A stretch of DNA of 64,000 nucleotides from Paenibacillus sp. KS-LC4 (GCF_036894955.1 NZ_CP145905.1:4544501-4608500), one strand, 5' to 3'; counted from the first letter of the stretch, positions 16,695-26,201 are shown. The notes: a model not told the origin generated them from the sequence alone. Made by a program: numbers and translations.

Positions 16695-17642
16695 TTGCAA
16701 CCTTTTCCATATGAAGTGATGCGTGAGCGCCAGGATGCGCTCGAGAGGCTTGATCTGCGCATCCGCTGGGGCTATTACGATATTCATGTTCTGCGCTTTC
16801 ACCTGACCCAGTTTCTTCCTGGAAAAATCGTCAACTTTCATAAGCATGCCGAGTTCGAGTTTCATTTTATACCACAGGGAAAAGGGACTGTTATTCTGGT
16901 CGATATGCCGTATGCCCTGAGCGAAGGCATGTTTTATTTGACGGGACCCGATGTGCTTCATTATCAAGAGGCAAGCCCGGATGACATTATGGATGAGCTG
17001 TGCCTGCATGTCGATATTATTGATCGCAGATTGTTGCCCGGCCCCTCCCCTGCGACGGAAGCGGATGATTGGGAAATTGCCGAGGCAGATGATTGCATCA
17101 GCAAGCTGCGCACGCTGCCCCTGTTTCCAGCAGAAGATGTCCATCAGGCTATGCCTTTGTTTTTAGAAGCTTATGAAGCTTGCTCTAGACAATATACAGG
17201 CAGTTATACGACGATCAGACAAAATGTCATTCAAATTCTGCTGCGAGCCGTGCGTGCTTATGACACGGTGAAGGAGCCGGAACAGGCCCACCTACCGACA
17301 CGGGATATGAAGGCTTACCGCTATCGTCTTGCTATGGAATATATACAGGCCAACTACTCCGGCGAGGTTACGCTTGAGGATGTAGCCGACAAGCTGAATT
17401 TAAGCTCGCGGCATATTCAGCGGGTGTTCAAGGAGGCGGGAGATGGTCAGTCCTTCAGCGCCACACTCGAAAACATGCGCCTCAAGGCGGTATGTCATGC
17501 CCTTGCCGAAAGCACGCAGTCGATTGAAAAAATCGCCCAGCAAACGGGCTTTGCCAATGCCAATTATTTACATGCGGTGTTTCGCAAACGCTTTGATATG
17601 ACCCCTTCTGAATACCGTGCTCAGCAGATGTCTATTATGTAG
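16695..17642 (+). CDS. AraC-family transcriptional regulator
   Basis: An N-terminal cupin-like domain (VNFHKHAEFEFHFIPQGKG, MFYLTGPDVLHYQ) is followed by a long linker and a C-terminal AraC helix-turn-helix (LEDVADKLNLSSRHIQRVFK, IEKIAQQTGFANANYLHAVF). The likely start is TTG at 16695, nine bases after GGGAGGT; a TTG at 16674 lies before that site. The gene sits between two oxidoreductase genes with short spacers and probably controls them in response to a sugar or polyol. Confidence 0.85.
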   Translation: MQPFPYEVMRERQDALERLDLRIRWGYYDIHVLRFHLTQFLPGKIVNFHKHAEFEFHFIPQGKGTVILVDMPYALSEGMFYLTGPDVLHYQEASPDDIMDELCLHVDIIDRRLLPGPSPATEADDWEIAEADDCISKLRTLPLFPAEDVHQAMPLFLEAYEACSRQYTGSYTTIRQNVIQILLRAVRAYDTVKEPEQAHLPTRDMKAYRYRLAMEYIQANYSGEVTLEDVADKLNLSSRHIQRVFKEAGDGQSFSATLENMRLKAVCHALAESTQSIEKIAQQTGFANANYLHAVFRKRFDMTPSEYRAQQMSIM

Positions 17643-17660
17643 TAAAGGATGATAATCGCA

Positions 17661-18752
17661 ATGTCCAAGACGCTAAAAATCGGAATTATCGGCAGCGGCG
17701 GCATCGCAGGCGCCCATGCTAGAGCGTACAAGCAAATGCTAGGCGTAGAAGTTGCAGCTGTCGCCGATATTATTCCAGGCCGCGCCCAGCAATTTATTGA
17801 GCATTGGGAGCTGCCTCAGGCTACAGCTTATGACGACTATCGCCAACTGCTTGATACAGAGCTTGATGGTGTCAGCATCTGTACGCCGAATGTTGCCCAC
17901 TACCAAACGACGGTCGATGCGCTAAATGCAGGCAAGCATGTCATGCTGGAGAAGCCAATGTCGGTCACGCTTGAAGAAGCGGTAACGATGGCAGAGACGG
18001 CACTCAAAACGGGCTTTATGCTCAACATCGGCTTCCAGCCGCGCTATGACCCGAATATGGCGATCATTCGTGATCTCATCTCGTCTGGCGAGCTGGGCAA
18101 AGTGTATTATGTAGAAACAGGAGGCGGTCGCCGCCGCGGCATGCCAGGCGGAACCTTTATCCGCAAGGATATTGCCGGAGCGGGTGCAATGGCCGACATT
18201 GGCTGCTACTCGCTCGACATGGCGATGAATGCGCTTGGTTATCCGAAGCCGCTGACGGTATCCGCATTTACGTCTAACCATTTTGGCACGAACCCGCTGT
18301 ATCATAAGGAAGCAGACAAATTTGACGTTGAGGATTTCGGCGTAGCAATGATTCGTTTCGAAGGCGATATTGTACTCAATTTCAAAATTTCTTGGGCGAT
18401 GCATATGGACTCGCTCGGCGCCGCCCTCTTCCTCGGCACTAATGCTGGGCTCAAGGTTACGCCTTCCGGCTCAGGCCCTTGGAGCGGTGTATTTGATGGC
18501 AGCGTAGGCTCCATCACGATGTTCCATGATGTACAAGGACATCATACGGAAAGCCCGATTCCGATTATTCAGCATCAAACGGATCTGTTCCACGCCAAGG
18601 TGTGGGATTTTGCAGAAGCAGTGCGCGACGGCAGGCCGGCCCCTATTCCGGGCAGCCAAATCGTCCGCAATCAAGCCGTTATTGACGGCATTATTCGTTC
18701 TGCTCAGACGAAAAAGGAAGTCGATATCTTTTTGCCTTCGCCGTTTGCGTAA
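17661..18752 (+). CDS. Gfo/Idh/MocA family oxidoreductase
   Basis: The 363-residue product has the Rossmann loop KIGIIGSGGIAGAHARAY, the EKP signature (MLEKPMSVTLEEA) and GAMADIGCYSLDMAMNALG in the catalytic region. It is a predicted NAD(P)-dependent sugar or cyclitol dehydrogenase; the substrate is unknown. ATG 17661 lies behind AAAGGATG, and the preceding AraC gene ends 18 bases earlier, so they are probably cotranscribed. An upstream in-frame codon at 17649 falls inside the ribosome site. Confidence 0.88.
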   Translation: MSKTLKIGIIGSGGIAGAHARAYKQMLGVEVAAVADIIPGRAQQFIEHWELPQATAYDDYRQLLDTELDGVSICTPNVAHYQTTVDALNAGKHVMLEKPMSVTLEEAVTMAETALKTGFMLNIGFQPRYDPNMAIIRDLISSGELGKVYYVETGGGRRRGMPGGTFIRKDIAGAGAMADIGCYSLDMAMNALGYPKPLTVSAFTSNHFGTNPLYHKEADKFDVEDFGVAMIRFEGDIVLNFKISWAMHMDSLGAALFLGTNAGLKVTPSGSGPWSGVFDGSVGSITMFHDVQGHHTESPIPIIQHQTDLFHAKVWDFAEAVRDGRPAPIPGSQIVRNQAVIDGIIRSAQTKKEVDIFLPSPFA

Positions 18753-18913
18753 AAGGCTATTTAAAGGCAGCTCCGCTGCGTAAAAGATTTGGTTTTCGAT
18801 CGCTGTTGCCCTTGGATTTCCTTGAATTAGAACGCTATAGCGGTGGAAATCCAAAGGCAAATGCGAGCGCTGTCGCTTCTCAAATCCAAACCTTTCACTC
18901 CGGTCGCCTTTTA
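18750..18913. repeat. Nested inverted repeat between two oxidoreductase genes
   Basis: The outer ends TAAAAGGC (18750-18757) and GCCTTTTA (18906-18913) pair, as do GATTTGG near 18787 and CAAATCC near 18891. Inner arms TTGCCCTTGGATTTCC (18806-18821) and its complement at 18845-18860 match at 15 of 16 positions. The whole folds as one long imperfect cruciform or RNA hairpin in a 225-base spacer with no gene. Confidence 0.65.
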
Positions 18914-18977
18914 AAAACTTTTAAAACAATTGCGGAAGTGCTCAAATTCAAACCAAAATTAGAGGAGGATTTCTATT

Positions 18978-20060
18978 ATGTCTACAACTCATCGCATTGC
19001 GATTATCGGCTGTGGCGGTATTGCGAATGGCAAGCATTTGCCGAGCCTTAGCACGATTAAAAACGTACAAATCGTCGCGTTCTGCGACATCGAGGAGCAT
19101 CGTGCACAGGAGGCTGCTGCAAAGTATGGTGTGGAGGGCGCTCGCGTTTACACCGACTATACGGAGCTGCTGAAGGACGATTCCATTGAAATCGTTCACG
19201 TCTGTACGCCGAATGATTCCCATGCGGTCATCGCAATTGCCGCACTGGAAGCTGGCAAGCATGTCATGTGCGAGAAGCCAATGGCGAAAACAGCGGCAGA
19301 TGCGAAGCTAATGATGGAAACGGCTCGTCGTACGGGCAAAAAGCTGACAATTGGCTACAACAACCGCTTCCGTCCAGACAGCCAGCAGCTGAAGAAAATT
19401 TGTGCTAATGGCGAGCTGGGCGAAGTGTATTATGCGAAGGCACATGCGATTCGCCGTCGCGCCGTACCAACATGGGGAGTATTCCTTGATGAAGAAAAAC
19501 AAGGCGGCGGCCCGCTAATCGACATCGGTACTCACGCGCTGGATCTGACGCTGTGGATGATGGACAACTACAAGCCGAAGGTTGTGCTTGGAACGGCTTA
19601 CCACAAGCTGTCGCAGCGTGAAAATGCAGCCAACGCTTGGGGCCCTTGGGACCCTGCCAAGTTCACCGTTGAAGATTCCGCTTTCGGCATGATCGTCATG
19701 GAAAATGGCGCTACGATTTCCCTTGAATCCAGCTGGGCGCTGAACACACTGGATATTGACGAAGCAAAATGCTCGCTCTCCGGTACAGAAGGCGGAGCTG
19801 ACATGAAGGGCGGCCTGCGAATCAATGGCGAAAATCACAGCCGTCTTTACACGACAGACATTGAGCTGAAATCCGGCGGCGTCGCTTTCTTCGATGGCGC
19901 AGATTCCGGCCGCGACTCCGATCTGGAAATGAGAATGTGGCTGAAGGCGATTGAGGACGACACTGATCCGGTCGTAACGCCAGAGCAAGCATATGTCGTT
20001 TCGCAAATTTTGGAAGCTATTTATGAGTCGGCTCGTACCGGCAAAGCCGTCTATCTGTAA
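18978..20060 (+). CDS. Gfo/Idh/MocA family oxidoreductase
   Basis: The 360-residue product has the classic loop RIAIIGCGGIANGKHLPSL, CEKPMAKTAADAKLMMETA, and GGGPLIDIGTHALDLTLWMM. It resembles the inositol/glucose-fructose oxidoreductase branch, but the substrate is not known. ATG 18978 follows AGAGGAGG. The 225-base spacer before it carries a long inverted repeat, so it could have its own expression level relative to the two upstream genes. A strong terminator follows. Confidence 0.9.
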   Translation: MSTTHRIAIIGCGGIANGKHLPSLSTIKNVQIVAFCDIEEHRAQEAAAKYGVEGARVYTDYTELLKDDSIEIVHVCTPNDSHAVIAIAALEAGKHVMCEKPMAKTAADAKLMMETARRTGKKLTIGYNNRFRPDSQQLKKICANGELGEVYYAKAHAIRRRAVPTWGVFLDEEKQGGGPLIDIGTHALDLTLWMMDNYKPKVVLGTAYHKLSQRENAANAWGPWDPAKFTVEDSAFGMIVMENGATISLESSWALNTLDIDEAKCSLSGTEGGADMKGGLRINGENHSRLYTTDIELKSGGVAFFDGADSGRDSDLEMRMWLKAIEDDTDPVVTPEQAYVVSQILEAIYESARTGKAVYL

Positions 20061-20097
20061 AGGCTCGCTGCTTCATCAAGCACAGCATAAATGATAC

Positions 20098-20140
20098 AAG
20101 CCTGCTCCTATCCGTTCGCGGAAGGTGCAGGCTTTTTTTT
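20098..20140 (+). terminator. Intrinsic terminator after oxidoreductase gene
   Basis: AAGCCTGC pairs with GCAGGCTT around an imperfect inner stem and is followed by eight T, 38 bases after the stop codon. Confidence 0.92.
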
Positions 20141-20210
20141 CCAAACGACTATAGTTGTTCTGCGAAAATAAATTTTTAGACTGTAGCTGTTTTGGTTTAA
20201 CTGACCTTGA

Positions 20211-20490
20211 CTCACCGTATGTTATATCAGAAACAATCCAGCTAAATTCCGCATCGTCACAGTCGAAAACCCACTTAATTGGAAAAATGAGTTTTCACGT
20301 ATTCCAAAGCATTGCGTGGACTGTCTCAATATATTTTTTGAAGTCATATCGGAAAGCTCAATGTGACTTACAAGTTGTTGTATATTATGGAGTAAGTGAA
20401 TTTCTTGTCGCAGGAGAGACCGAATTTATTCGAGAGCTCATCAATCATGTTATTATAGAGCTATACTCATCTTGGAAGGAGGAGCAGGCT
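20211..20490 (+). pseudogene. Possible frameshifted remnant of a small gene
   Basis: From 20211 one frame gives a natural-looking peptide (…IVTVENPLNWKNEFSRIPKH…) until TGA at 20364. The next frame then continues with CDLQVVVYYGVSEFLVAGE and FIRELINHVIIELYSSW. Neither part has a start codon with a ribosome site, and joining them needs one inserted base. It may be a decayed gene upstream of the small membrane protein, or a coincidence of an AT-rich stretch. Function unknown. Confidence 0.28.
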
Positions 20491-20491
20491 C

Positions 20492-20689
20492 ATGCTTCTT
20501 ATTGGCATTTTACTCATCTGCATTGGTTTATTATTGGTGATACGACCTGCTTTCGTATGGGCGCTGACAGAGAGCTGGAAAACGGGTGACGGCACAGAGG
20601 CGTCAAGCCTATACCTTATCTCAACAAGACTCGGGGGCGTTTTATGCACGCTGGCGGGGCTTGGAGCTATCGTTGCTTATTGGCTTTAG
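20492..20689 (+). CDS. Small two-helix membrane protein (DUF6199-like)
   Basis: The 65-residue product has two hydrophobic segments (about 1-22 and 45-64) around a soluble loop with SLYLISTRLGG. The pattern (membrane helix, ESW, SxxYxxSTRxGG, membrane helix) recalls the DUF6199 family, of unknown role. Its ATG is preceded by AAGGAGGAG, among the best ribosome sites in this region, which supports translation. Confidence 0.7.
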   Translation: MLLIGILLICIGLLLVIRPAFVWALTESWKTGDGTEASSLYLISTRLGGVLCTLAGLGAIVAYWL

Positions 20690-20775
20690 GGGATATTCGT
20701 TAATTAAGCACACAAATTTAACCGATCCGAAGAAAGGCTACCCGTTCGGAGAGGTGCATAGATAGGGGAATTTCG

Positions 20776-21261
20776 TTGCAGGGCTATCAGGAAAAAAGAG
20801 AGCTAGAACGCACAGCTGTCCGCATTTTCATCCATCTCTATAACCAGAATTATGAGAGTAAGCTCCGGCTGCTCTATCAACGCGAACGCCCGGATGCCGT
20901 GCTTCAGCATCGGAACCATCATATTATAGGTGTTGAAATTACTCATCTGTTTTATGATTCCGAGGAAGCGAAAAGATTGCTCGGCCGCTCCAAATCGCCT
21001 AATCTTAATCTGGAGGTTGTCGAAATGCTGATCGCCGAGCTGAATAAGCGCATCCAGACGAAGGAAATGAAAATAAACAATTACGCGACTGCGTATCCGA
21101 TTGCCTTAATCATTCGAAATGCTTCCCCCGCCTTCGGCATGTCCGACATTTTGCGTGCCAAGGAGCTGATTTATAAGCCGCAAGGCCGCTTTACCCATGT
21201 GTGGTTTTTATCGCGCGATGGGTCTGACGAGTGGTTGATGAAGGATTTGCAGCAGCTTTAG
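20776..21261 (+). CDS. Hypothetical protein, possibly nuclease-like
   Basis: The 161-residue product begins at TTG 20776 (AGGGGAATT upstream). A central stretch RPDAVLQ...HHIIGVEITH resembles the core strand pair of PD-(D/E)XK-type folds, though the lysine of the motif is not evident. The rest is mixed alpha/beta with no membrane segment; the C-terminal part reads FTHVWFLSRDGSDEWL. I do not recognise a named family, and the nuclease link is a guess from the motif. It stands alone between a membrane protein and a convergent gene. Confidence 0.6.
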   Translation: MQGYQEKRELERTAVRIFIHLYNQNYESKLRLLYQRERPDAVLQHRNHHIIGVEITHLFYDSEEAKRLLGRSKSPNLNLEVVEMLIAELNKRIQTKEMKINNYATAYPIALIIRNASPAFGMSDILRAKELIYKPQGRFTHVWFLSRDGSDEWLMKDLQQL

Positions 21262-21270
21262 GCCTAAACC

Positions 21271-21768
21271 TTAGAGCTGCCCTGCCCTTACACTCACATT
21301 CATAGCCGCGCCAATTTTACTATAGGTGTAAATGGACCAATCCCCGCTCATGCCATCAGCCCCTAATTGTTCAAAGGTGTGCGTCATTTGCTCTCCTTTG
21401 CGGATAGGCTTAGCCGTCACTAGTTCTTCTTCATTCCTTTTTATATTCAAATAAATCGTGGATTCCCCTTTGTTTTCTAAAGATATGCTCAAAATGTTGC
21501 CGTCCTCCGGCATCGTTGTAAGCGACCCCGTATAAGCGCTTTGACCACTGTGATGAGTTAGGGCAATCCGTTCTTTTTTGTAAGATATTGTGCTAGCCGC
21601 CTGATCCACGCTCTCCGTCACTTGAATGCTTAATGCTGTCGAGGCCGCACTTGCAGTTGGTATGGAATCAGCAGCTTGCTCTGGCGCATTACGATTACCA
21701 AAGCCCATAAAAGCAATCAAAATAATAAGTACAGCCATACTAAAAAAAATTAATATTTTATTTTTCAT
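21271..21768 (-). CDS. Secreted or membrane-anchored hypothetical protein
   Basis: The 165-residue product has one N-terminal hydrophobic helix (KNKILIFFSMAVLIILIAFMG) with no lipobox cysteine, so it is probably exported or anchored. A Ser/Ala-rich linker leads to a beta-rich domain (ILSISLENKGESTIYLNIKR, a C-terminal MNVSVRAGQL). It lies just after the response-regulator gene, leftward, so it may be a target or accessory of that two-component system. ATG 21768 was chosen because the protein then begins with a normal signal-anchor; the in-frame GTG at 21825 would put 19 residues before it. Confidence 0.65.
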   Translation of the reverse strand: MKNKILIFFSMAVLIILIAFMGFGNRNAPEQAADSIPTASAASTALSIQVTESVDQAASTISYKKERIALTHHSGQSAYTGSLTTMPEDGNILSISLENKGESTIYLNIKRNEEELVTAKPIRKGEQMTHTFEQLGADGMSGDWSIYTYSKIGAAMNVSVRAGQL

Positions 21769-21821
21769 AACATCGTAACTCTCCAATCGTATATATAAAA
21801 ACTCCAATTCTCTTACGACCG

Positions 21822-22958
21822 TCACGCCTCAATCTGCTCATACAGCTGCCGCGAGAGCGCTGAGGGCTGAATGTTTAGCTCGCCCAATTGCTCCGTTAGT
21901 TTACGATAGACACAGTGCACTTGATGGTGCTCGCCCATGAACATATAGGCATGCATGGCGCAGCGATAAGCCTCTTCTTCGTACGGCGAGTGGCGGATTG
22001 CGCGCTCTGCGTACTCAGCTGCCTTTCTCCCATTGTTTTGAGCGAGATAGTGGGATGAAAGCTTAAGCAGCCACTCCACTGAAAGATGCTCCAGCCGCTG
22101 CCGCCAATCTGCCGCCCAAGCATAATCCTCTTGTGCAAGCAGCTCTTGCTCATGTAATTGCAATGCTTGTTCCAATTGCGCGATAGATGCCTCAGCAGGA
22201 TGCGCCAGCTCCAGAGGGGCGGTTATAATAGCAAATACATCCGCCTTAATCCTTTTCATATCCAGGCTATATTGCTCGTTCTGAAAGCTGACCAGTTGTT
22301 CAATACCGATCTGTCTCAAGCCCTTCCGCAGCAGGCTGATACACGTGTGCAAATAAACTTTAGCCTTCTCATAAGGCTCATCAGGCCAAATACTTGCAAT
22401 GATACGATCTCGATGAACACCTGTTGTCGTGTAACCATTCAGCAGCAAATAAGCAAACAGCTCTTTCTCCTTGGCCGTTCGCCAAATCAGCTGCTTGCCG
22501 CTGGCAGATTGGGCTTGTAAAATTCCAAGCATATGTACGTCAAGCTCCTCCTTGCAGCCAGCTTCCAGGTCATGTGCTTCGAATGGTCGCCTTGCGTTCT
22601 TCTCCCTTGTCAGTCGCTCGATTGTTCGTGACAGGCGATCCATTTCAATCGGCTTAAGCAAATAATCAATCGCCTCATGCTCAAAAGCTGCTATAGCATA
22701 ATGATCATAAGCCGTCGTAAAAACGATAGCCGCATCAGGATCTGCTTCATTAATGTACGCAGCCAGCTCCAAGCCGCTCATTTCGGGCATTTCAATATCT
22801 AGAAACCAAATATGCGGCCGCTTATTCCGAAGCGCTTCCAGCGCCTCAAAGCCATTGATATATCGTCCTTCGACGGTCACCTTCCCCGTTCGAGCAAGAA
22901 AAATGTCCAGAATGTTCAACGCATGAAGCTCATCGTCTACCAAATACGCTTGCAGCAC
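21822..22958 (-). CDS. Response regulator with winged-helix and BTAD (SARP-like) domains
   Basis: Residues 1-120 form a receiver domain with acidic pocket VDDE at 8-10 and phospho-acceptor Asp54 in WFLDIEMPEMSG. A winged-helix DNA-binding domain follows at about 145-225 (RIIASIWPDEPYEKAKVYLHTCISLLRKGL), then a bacterial transcriptional activator (BTAD) helical repeat domain to the end. GTG 22958 follows AGGAGAGGAG. The gene is 21 bases after the giant sensor kinase and is almost surely its partner. The targets are not clear from sequence. Confidence 0.87.
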   Translation of the reverse strand: MLQAYLVDDELHALNILDIFLARTGKVTVEGRYINGFEALEALRNKRPHIWFLDIEMPEMSGLELAAYINEADPDAAIVFTTAYDHYAIAAFEHEAIDYLLKPIEMDRLSRTIERLTREKNARRPFEAHDLEAGCKEELDVHMLGILQAQSASGKQLIWRTAKEKELFAYLLLNGYTTTGVHRDRIIASIWPDEPYEKAKVYLHTCISLLRKGLRQIGIEQLVSFQNEQYSLDMKRIKADVFAIITAPLELAHPAEASIAQLEQALQLHEQELLAQEDYAWAADWRQRLEHLSVEWLLKLSSHYLAQNNGRKAAEYAERAIRHSPYEEEAYRCAMHAYMFMGEHHQVHCVYRKLTEQLGELNIQPSALSRQLYEQIEA

Positions 22959-22979
22959 CGTAATACTCCTCTCCTTCTA

Positions 22980-25900
22980 CTACTGGAATGGGAACAATAT
23001 TGTAACCTTCGTGCCTGCTCCTGGCTCACTGCTAATGGAGGGCTCTTGTCCATTCAGATGCTTTAGCCGCCGCTGCACATTTTGCAACCCAATGCCCTGC
23101 CCACCAGCACTTTTATTTAATAGAGATTGTACCTGCTGCTGCGGCATGCCAACGCCATCGTCCTCGACTATAACCTGCACCATATCTCCGAGTCTTCGAA
23201 TCGAAAGCCGCACGCTCCCGCCGCTTATCCTTTTCGACACGCCATGGCGAATTGCATTTTCTACCAGCGGCTCAATGAGAAGCGGCATAACTTTACACGT
23301 TTGCAGCGCTTCATCCACGTCAAACTCTACCTCAAGCCGACTGCCAAAGCGCTCCCGCTCAATATCTACATAAGCCCGAACAAGCTCCATTTCTTTGCTT
23401 AGCGGAATCGTTTCTTCCGAATTATCCAGATGAAAAAGAATACGCAAATAACGGCTAAAGCTGCCCAGCAGCTCACCTGCCCTCGGACCGTCTGTAAAGC
23501 ATAATGACATAATCGTACCCAAGGCATTGTACAAAAAATGCGGCTTGATCTGCGAACGCAGAAACGCCATTTCATTGTTTGCCGCCTCTTTGACGAGCCG
23601 TTTCATGCCAAGGAGCGTATGCACGCGTACAAAAATTTCACCCGCATCCAGCGGCCGTGTAATAAAATCATTTCCGCCTGCGCTCATACATGCTTCAATA
23701 TCTGCGGGTGTGCTTCGCATATTAATAAATAATACGGGGAGCTCTGCTTGGGTAAAATCATTTCGAATTCGTCTGCACAGCTCATAGCCGGTTGTAGGTG
23801 GAAGCAGCGCATCCACGATTACCAAATCTGGCTGCCTTTGTCGGTCCAGAAGCCATTGTGCCTCCGTGCCGGAGCTGGCAAACATCAACGAAAAGCCTTC
23901 TGTAGAAAGCAATGTACTCAAATGCTCCATATCTACAAGATCAGCGGTAGCAAGCAATATGACTGCCGAGCCCGAAGTTGCCCCAGGTCTTCCTTCGGCA
24001 TGCTGCTCAGCCTTCTCAAGGGAAGCAGCTACCTCTGCATCTGCTTCCTTGTCTGCTATCGTTGCAGCCTTCAGCTCAATTTGAATAAATTCCTCCGCAT
24101 CACTAGCAAGCAGCTCCCCACCCATTAAACGAACAAGCTCCGGAGCAATAAACAATCCTGCGGCAGCGCTGCTTGGCTCCTTCGAAGGAATAGTCTCTTC
24201 CAACTTTGAGCCTATTGGCTCCGCAGCACGGGGCTTGTACCTTAGAGTAATTCGGACGTTGTCAACATGCTTCACACACTCGAATACCAGCTCCCTATGG
24301 CTCTGCTGGCCAATCATATGATAAACGATACTGTATAGTACCTGTAGCAGCCTGCTTTCATCGGCCATAATATATCGGGCCTCGGGCTCTATTTTTCTCA
24401 ACAGAACGATCCCTTTTCCATTCGCCAGGAAGCCCAGCACCTCCATAACGACCGAAATTGAGGTTGCTAGATCAACCGTGCCTAGAACGACCTTCATACT
24501 GCCATCTTTAAAACGCGACATGTCAATTAAATCATTTACGAGATTGGACATTCGGTGGGCTGTATTGCGTATGAGCTGCAGCTTCTCACGTCTGTCCATC
24601 TCATCCGTGTGGCGCAGGGGCATGCTCAGGAGCGCTTTGGATAAATGGAGAATGCTGTGCAGCGGCGAGTTCAACTCATGTGAGGTAAGCAGCAAAAAAT
24701 CATCCTTAGCTTTATCTGCCAGCTGTAATTGATGAGTAAGCTGCCTCATTGAATCATAAGCGCCAACATATTGATAAACGATCATCAGCGCAAAAGTGCC
24801 TAGAAGCAGCAAAGTCGTTCCGTTCAGTAAAATTTGGCTTAGCGGGTTCCCTATCACTACGACTGCTAATACGCTGTTGATCAGCATCATCCATACACAT
24901 ATCATGAGCAATTGAAACTGCGCCTTGCCGATACTGCCGTATTCCCCCCGGGCATACTGCCGCAGCAGCATGATAGAGGCTGCAGCATAGGTAAACAGCA
25001 GCATAATATATATACTGTCTTGAGCATACGAATACATGCGGAACGGCAGTACCGCTACCAAGATCACATATAGAGCTAATAGAGCACTCGAAACCTGCAG
25101 CCATCTCTTAATCATTCGCCGGGCCGCAATTCGCGATACGATAACAAAAACAATAGCAGGTACACTATACACCGCCATATACTTCAGCTTGAAGGCTGCC
25201 TCGAAAGGCATTTCCGGAAAAAACTGCAGCAGCAGCCGTTCCCCATTTGTAAATACAATGAGCGCAAAGCCAATAAAGAAAAACGTGTACAGCAATTGAA
25301 GCACGTCCCGATGCAGACGAAAGTACAAATAAAAAAACAAAAGCGCCAAAATTAAAACAATTCCTATCGTCAGCAGCTCCAGCCCCGATTGCAATATCGC
25401 TCTCGCTTCTATTCGCTGACTTAAGCCAAGATCAATGGAATCGTTAATACCGCCGCTATGAAAATCAAAATTAGCCACCTGCAGCACAATTTCGACTTCC
25501 GTCCCCTCCGATTGAAAATAAACCGTATAAGGCACATTGCGCGGTTGATAGGTTTCAGTGGAAATCCCTGGCTGGCCAGATTGCCCTAACAGCTGCCCAT
25601 TTACATACAACGCATCGGAAAAACGAATATAACGCTTGGCAATTGCCAAAGGCATACTCTCTGGCACATTTCGCACAAGCAGCCGATACGTTCCATAGCC
25701 TTTTCCACTCATTATTTCGCCATCGTTGTGTTCCTCATCGTTCCAGTTCCCCGGCACATGCATGATTACAGGTCTATCCTTTGCCTGCTTAATTTCCTCA
25801 GGCGACAAAAGCTGATTCGGATAAAACGCCCACTCCCCATCCAAGGAAACGACTCTCTTATCCAGCCATTCGATACTAGGCAAAGTTAAAATGCCCTGCT

Positions 25901-26018
25901 TCGCCGTAAGCGTCTCCCGCCCACCTAGCATTTGCTGCATAAATACAAGCAAGAGGAGCAGCGTTATGATGCCAATTCCCAATAGAAAGCGATCTGTTCT
26001 TATGCTGCCCACCCTCAA
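22980..26018 (-). CDS. Large hybrid sensor kinase (7TM-DISM, HisKA, receiver, LytS-type kinase)
   Basis: The 1012-residue protein contains, in order: a signal-anchor helix (about 10-28); an extracellular jelly-roll sensor (about 45-195) of the 7TMR-DISMED2/glycoside-binding kind; seven membrane helices (about 210-415); a HisKA domain with SHELNSPLHSIL (His447); a region where an ATPase domain should lie but is weak; a receiver domain at about 690-800; and a LytS/YehU-type kinase (QIKPHFLYNALGTIM, then ENAIRHG and GVGMP/GGQGIGLQN). Two kinase modules in one chain are unusual. The start is TTG 26018 or GTG 26012, both close to AGGGGGAC. Confidence 0.85.
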   Translation of the reverse strand: MRVGSIRTDRFLLGIGIITLLLLLVFMQQMLGGRETLTAKQGILTLPSIEWLDKRVVSLDGEWAFYPNQLLSPEEIKQAKDRPVIMHVPGNWNDEEHNDGEIMSGKGYGTYRLLVRNVPESMPLAIAKRYIRFSDALYVNGQLLGQSGQPGISTETYQPRNVPYTVYFQSEGTEVEIVLQVANFDFHSGGINDSIDLGLSQRIEARAILQSGLELLTIGIVLILALLFFYLYFRLHRDVLQLLYTFFFIGFALIVFTNGERLLLQFFPEMPFEAAFKLKYMAVYSVPAIVFVIVSRIAARRMIKRWLQVSSALLALYVILVAVLPFRMYSYAQDSIYIMLLFTYAAASIMLLRQYARGEYGSIGKAQFQLLMICVWMMLINSVLAVVVIGNPLSQILLNGTTLLLLGTFALMIVYQYVGAYDSMRQLTHQLQLADKAKDDFLLLTSHELNSPLHSILHLSKALLSMPLRHTDEMDRREKLQLIRNTAHRMSNLVNDLIDMSRFKDGSMKVVLGTVDLATSISVVMEVLGFLANGKGIVLLRKIEPEARYIMADESRLLQVLYSIVYHMIGQQSHRELVFECVKHVDNVRITLRYKPRAAEPIGSKLEETIPSKEPSSAAAGLFIAPELVRLMGGELLASDAEEFIQIELKAATIADKEADAEVAASLEKAEQHAEGRPGATSGSAVILLATADLVDMEHLSTLLSTEGFSLMFASSGTEAQWLLDRQRQPDLVIVDALLPPTTGYELCRRIRNDFTQAELPVLFINMRSTPADIEACMSAGGNDFITRPLDAGEIFVRVHTLLGMKRLVKEAANNEMAFLRSQIKPHFLYNALGTIMSLCFTDGPRAGELLGSFSRYLRILFHLDNSEETIPLSKEMELVRAYVDIERERFGSRLEVEFDVDEALQTCKVMPLLIEPLVENAIRHGVSKRISGGSVRLSIRRLGDMVQVIVEDDGVGMPQQQVQSLLNKSAGGQGIGLQNVQRRLKHLNGQEPSISSEPGAGTKVTILFPFQ

Positions 26019-26120
26019 GTCCCCCTGCTAGCGATAATCGTTCAAGCACAACTATTTAAAGCCGTGCTGCTTTATTATCTCATTCTCAATTTGCCCTGTA
26101 TATCCTTTAAACGTCCGCAG

Positions 26121-26179
26121 ACAAAAAACAATCTCAACAAACGGACATCTATGGGATACTAGTGTCAGTTTGTTGAGAT
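26121..26179 (-). terminator. Terminator after small basic gene
   Basis: ATCTCAACAAAC (26131-26142) and its perfect complement (26168-26179) pair around a 25-base loop; leftward it is followed by TGTTTTTTG, fitting an intrinsic terminator for the 26202-26465 gene. Confidence 0.65.
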
Positions 26180-26201
26180 GCTTCACTATCTATTAAACAA
26201 G

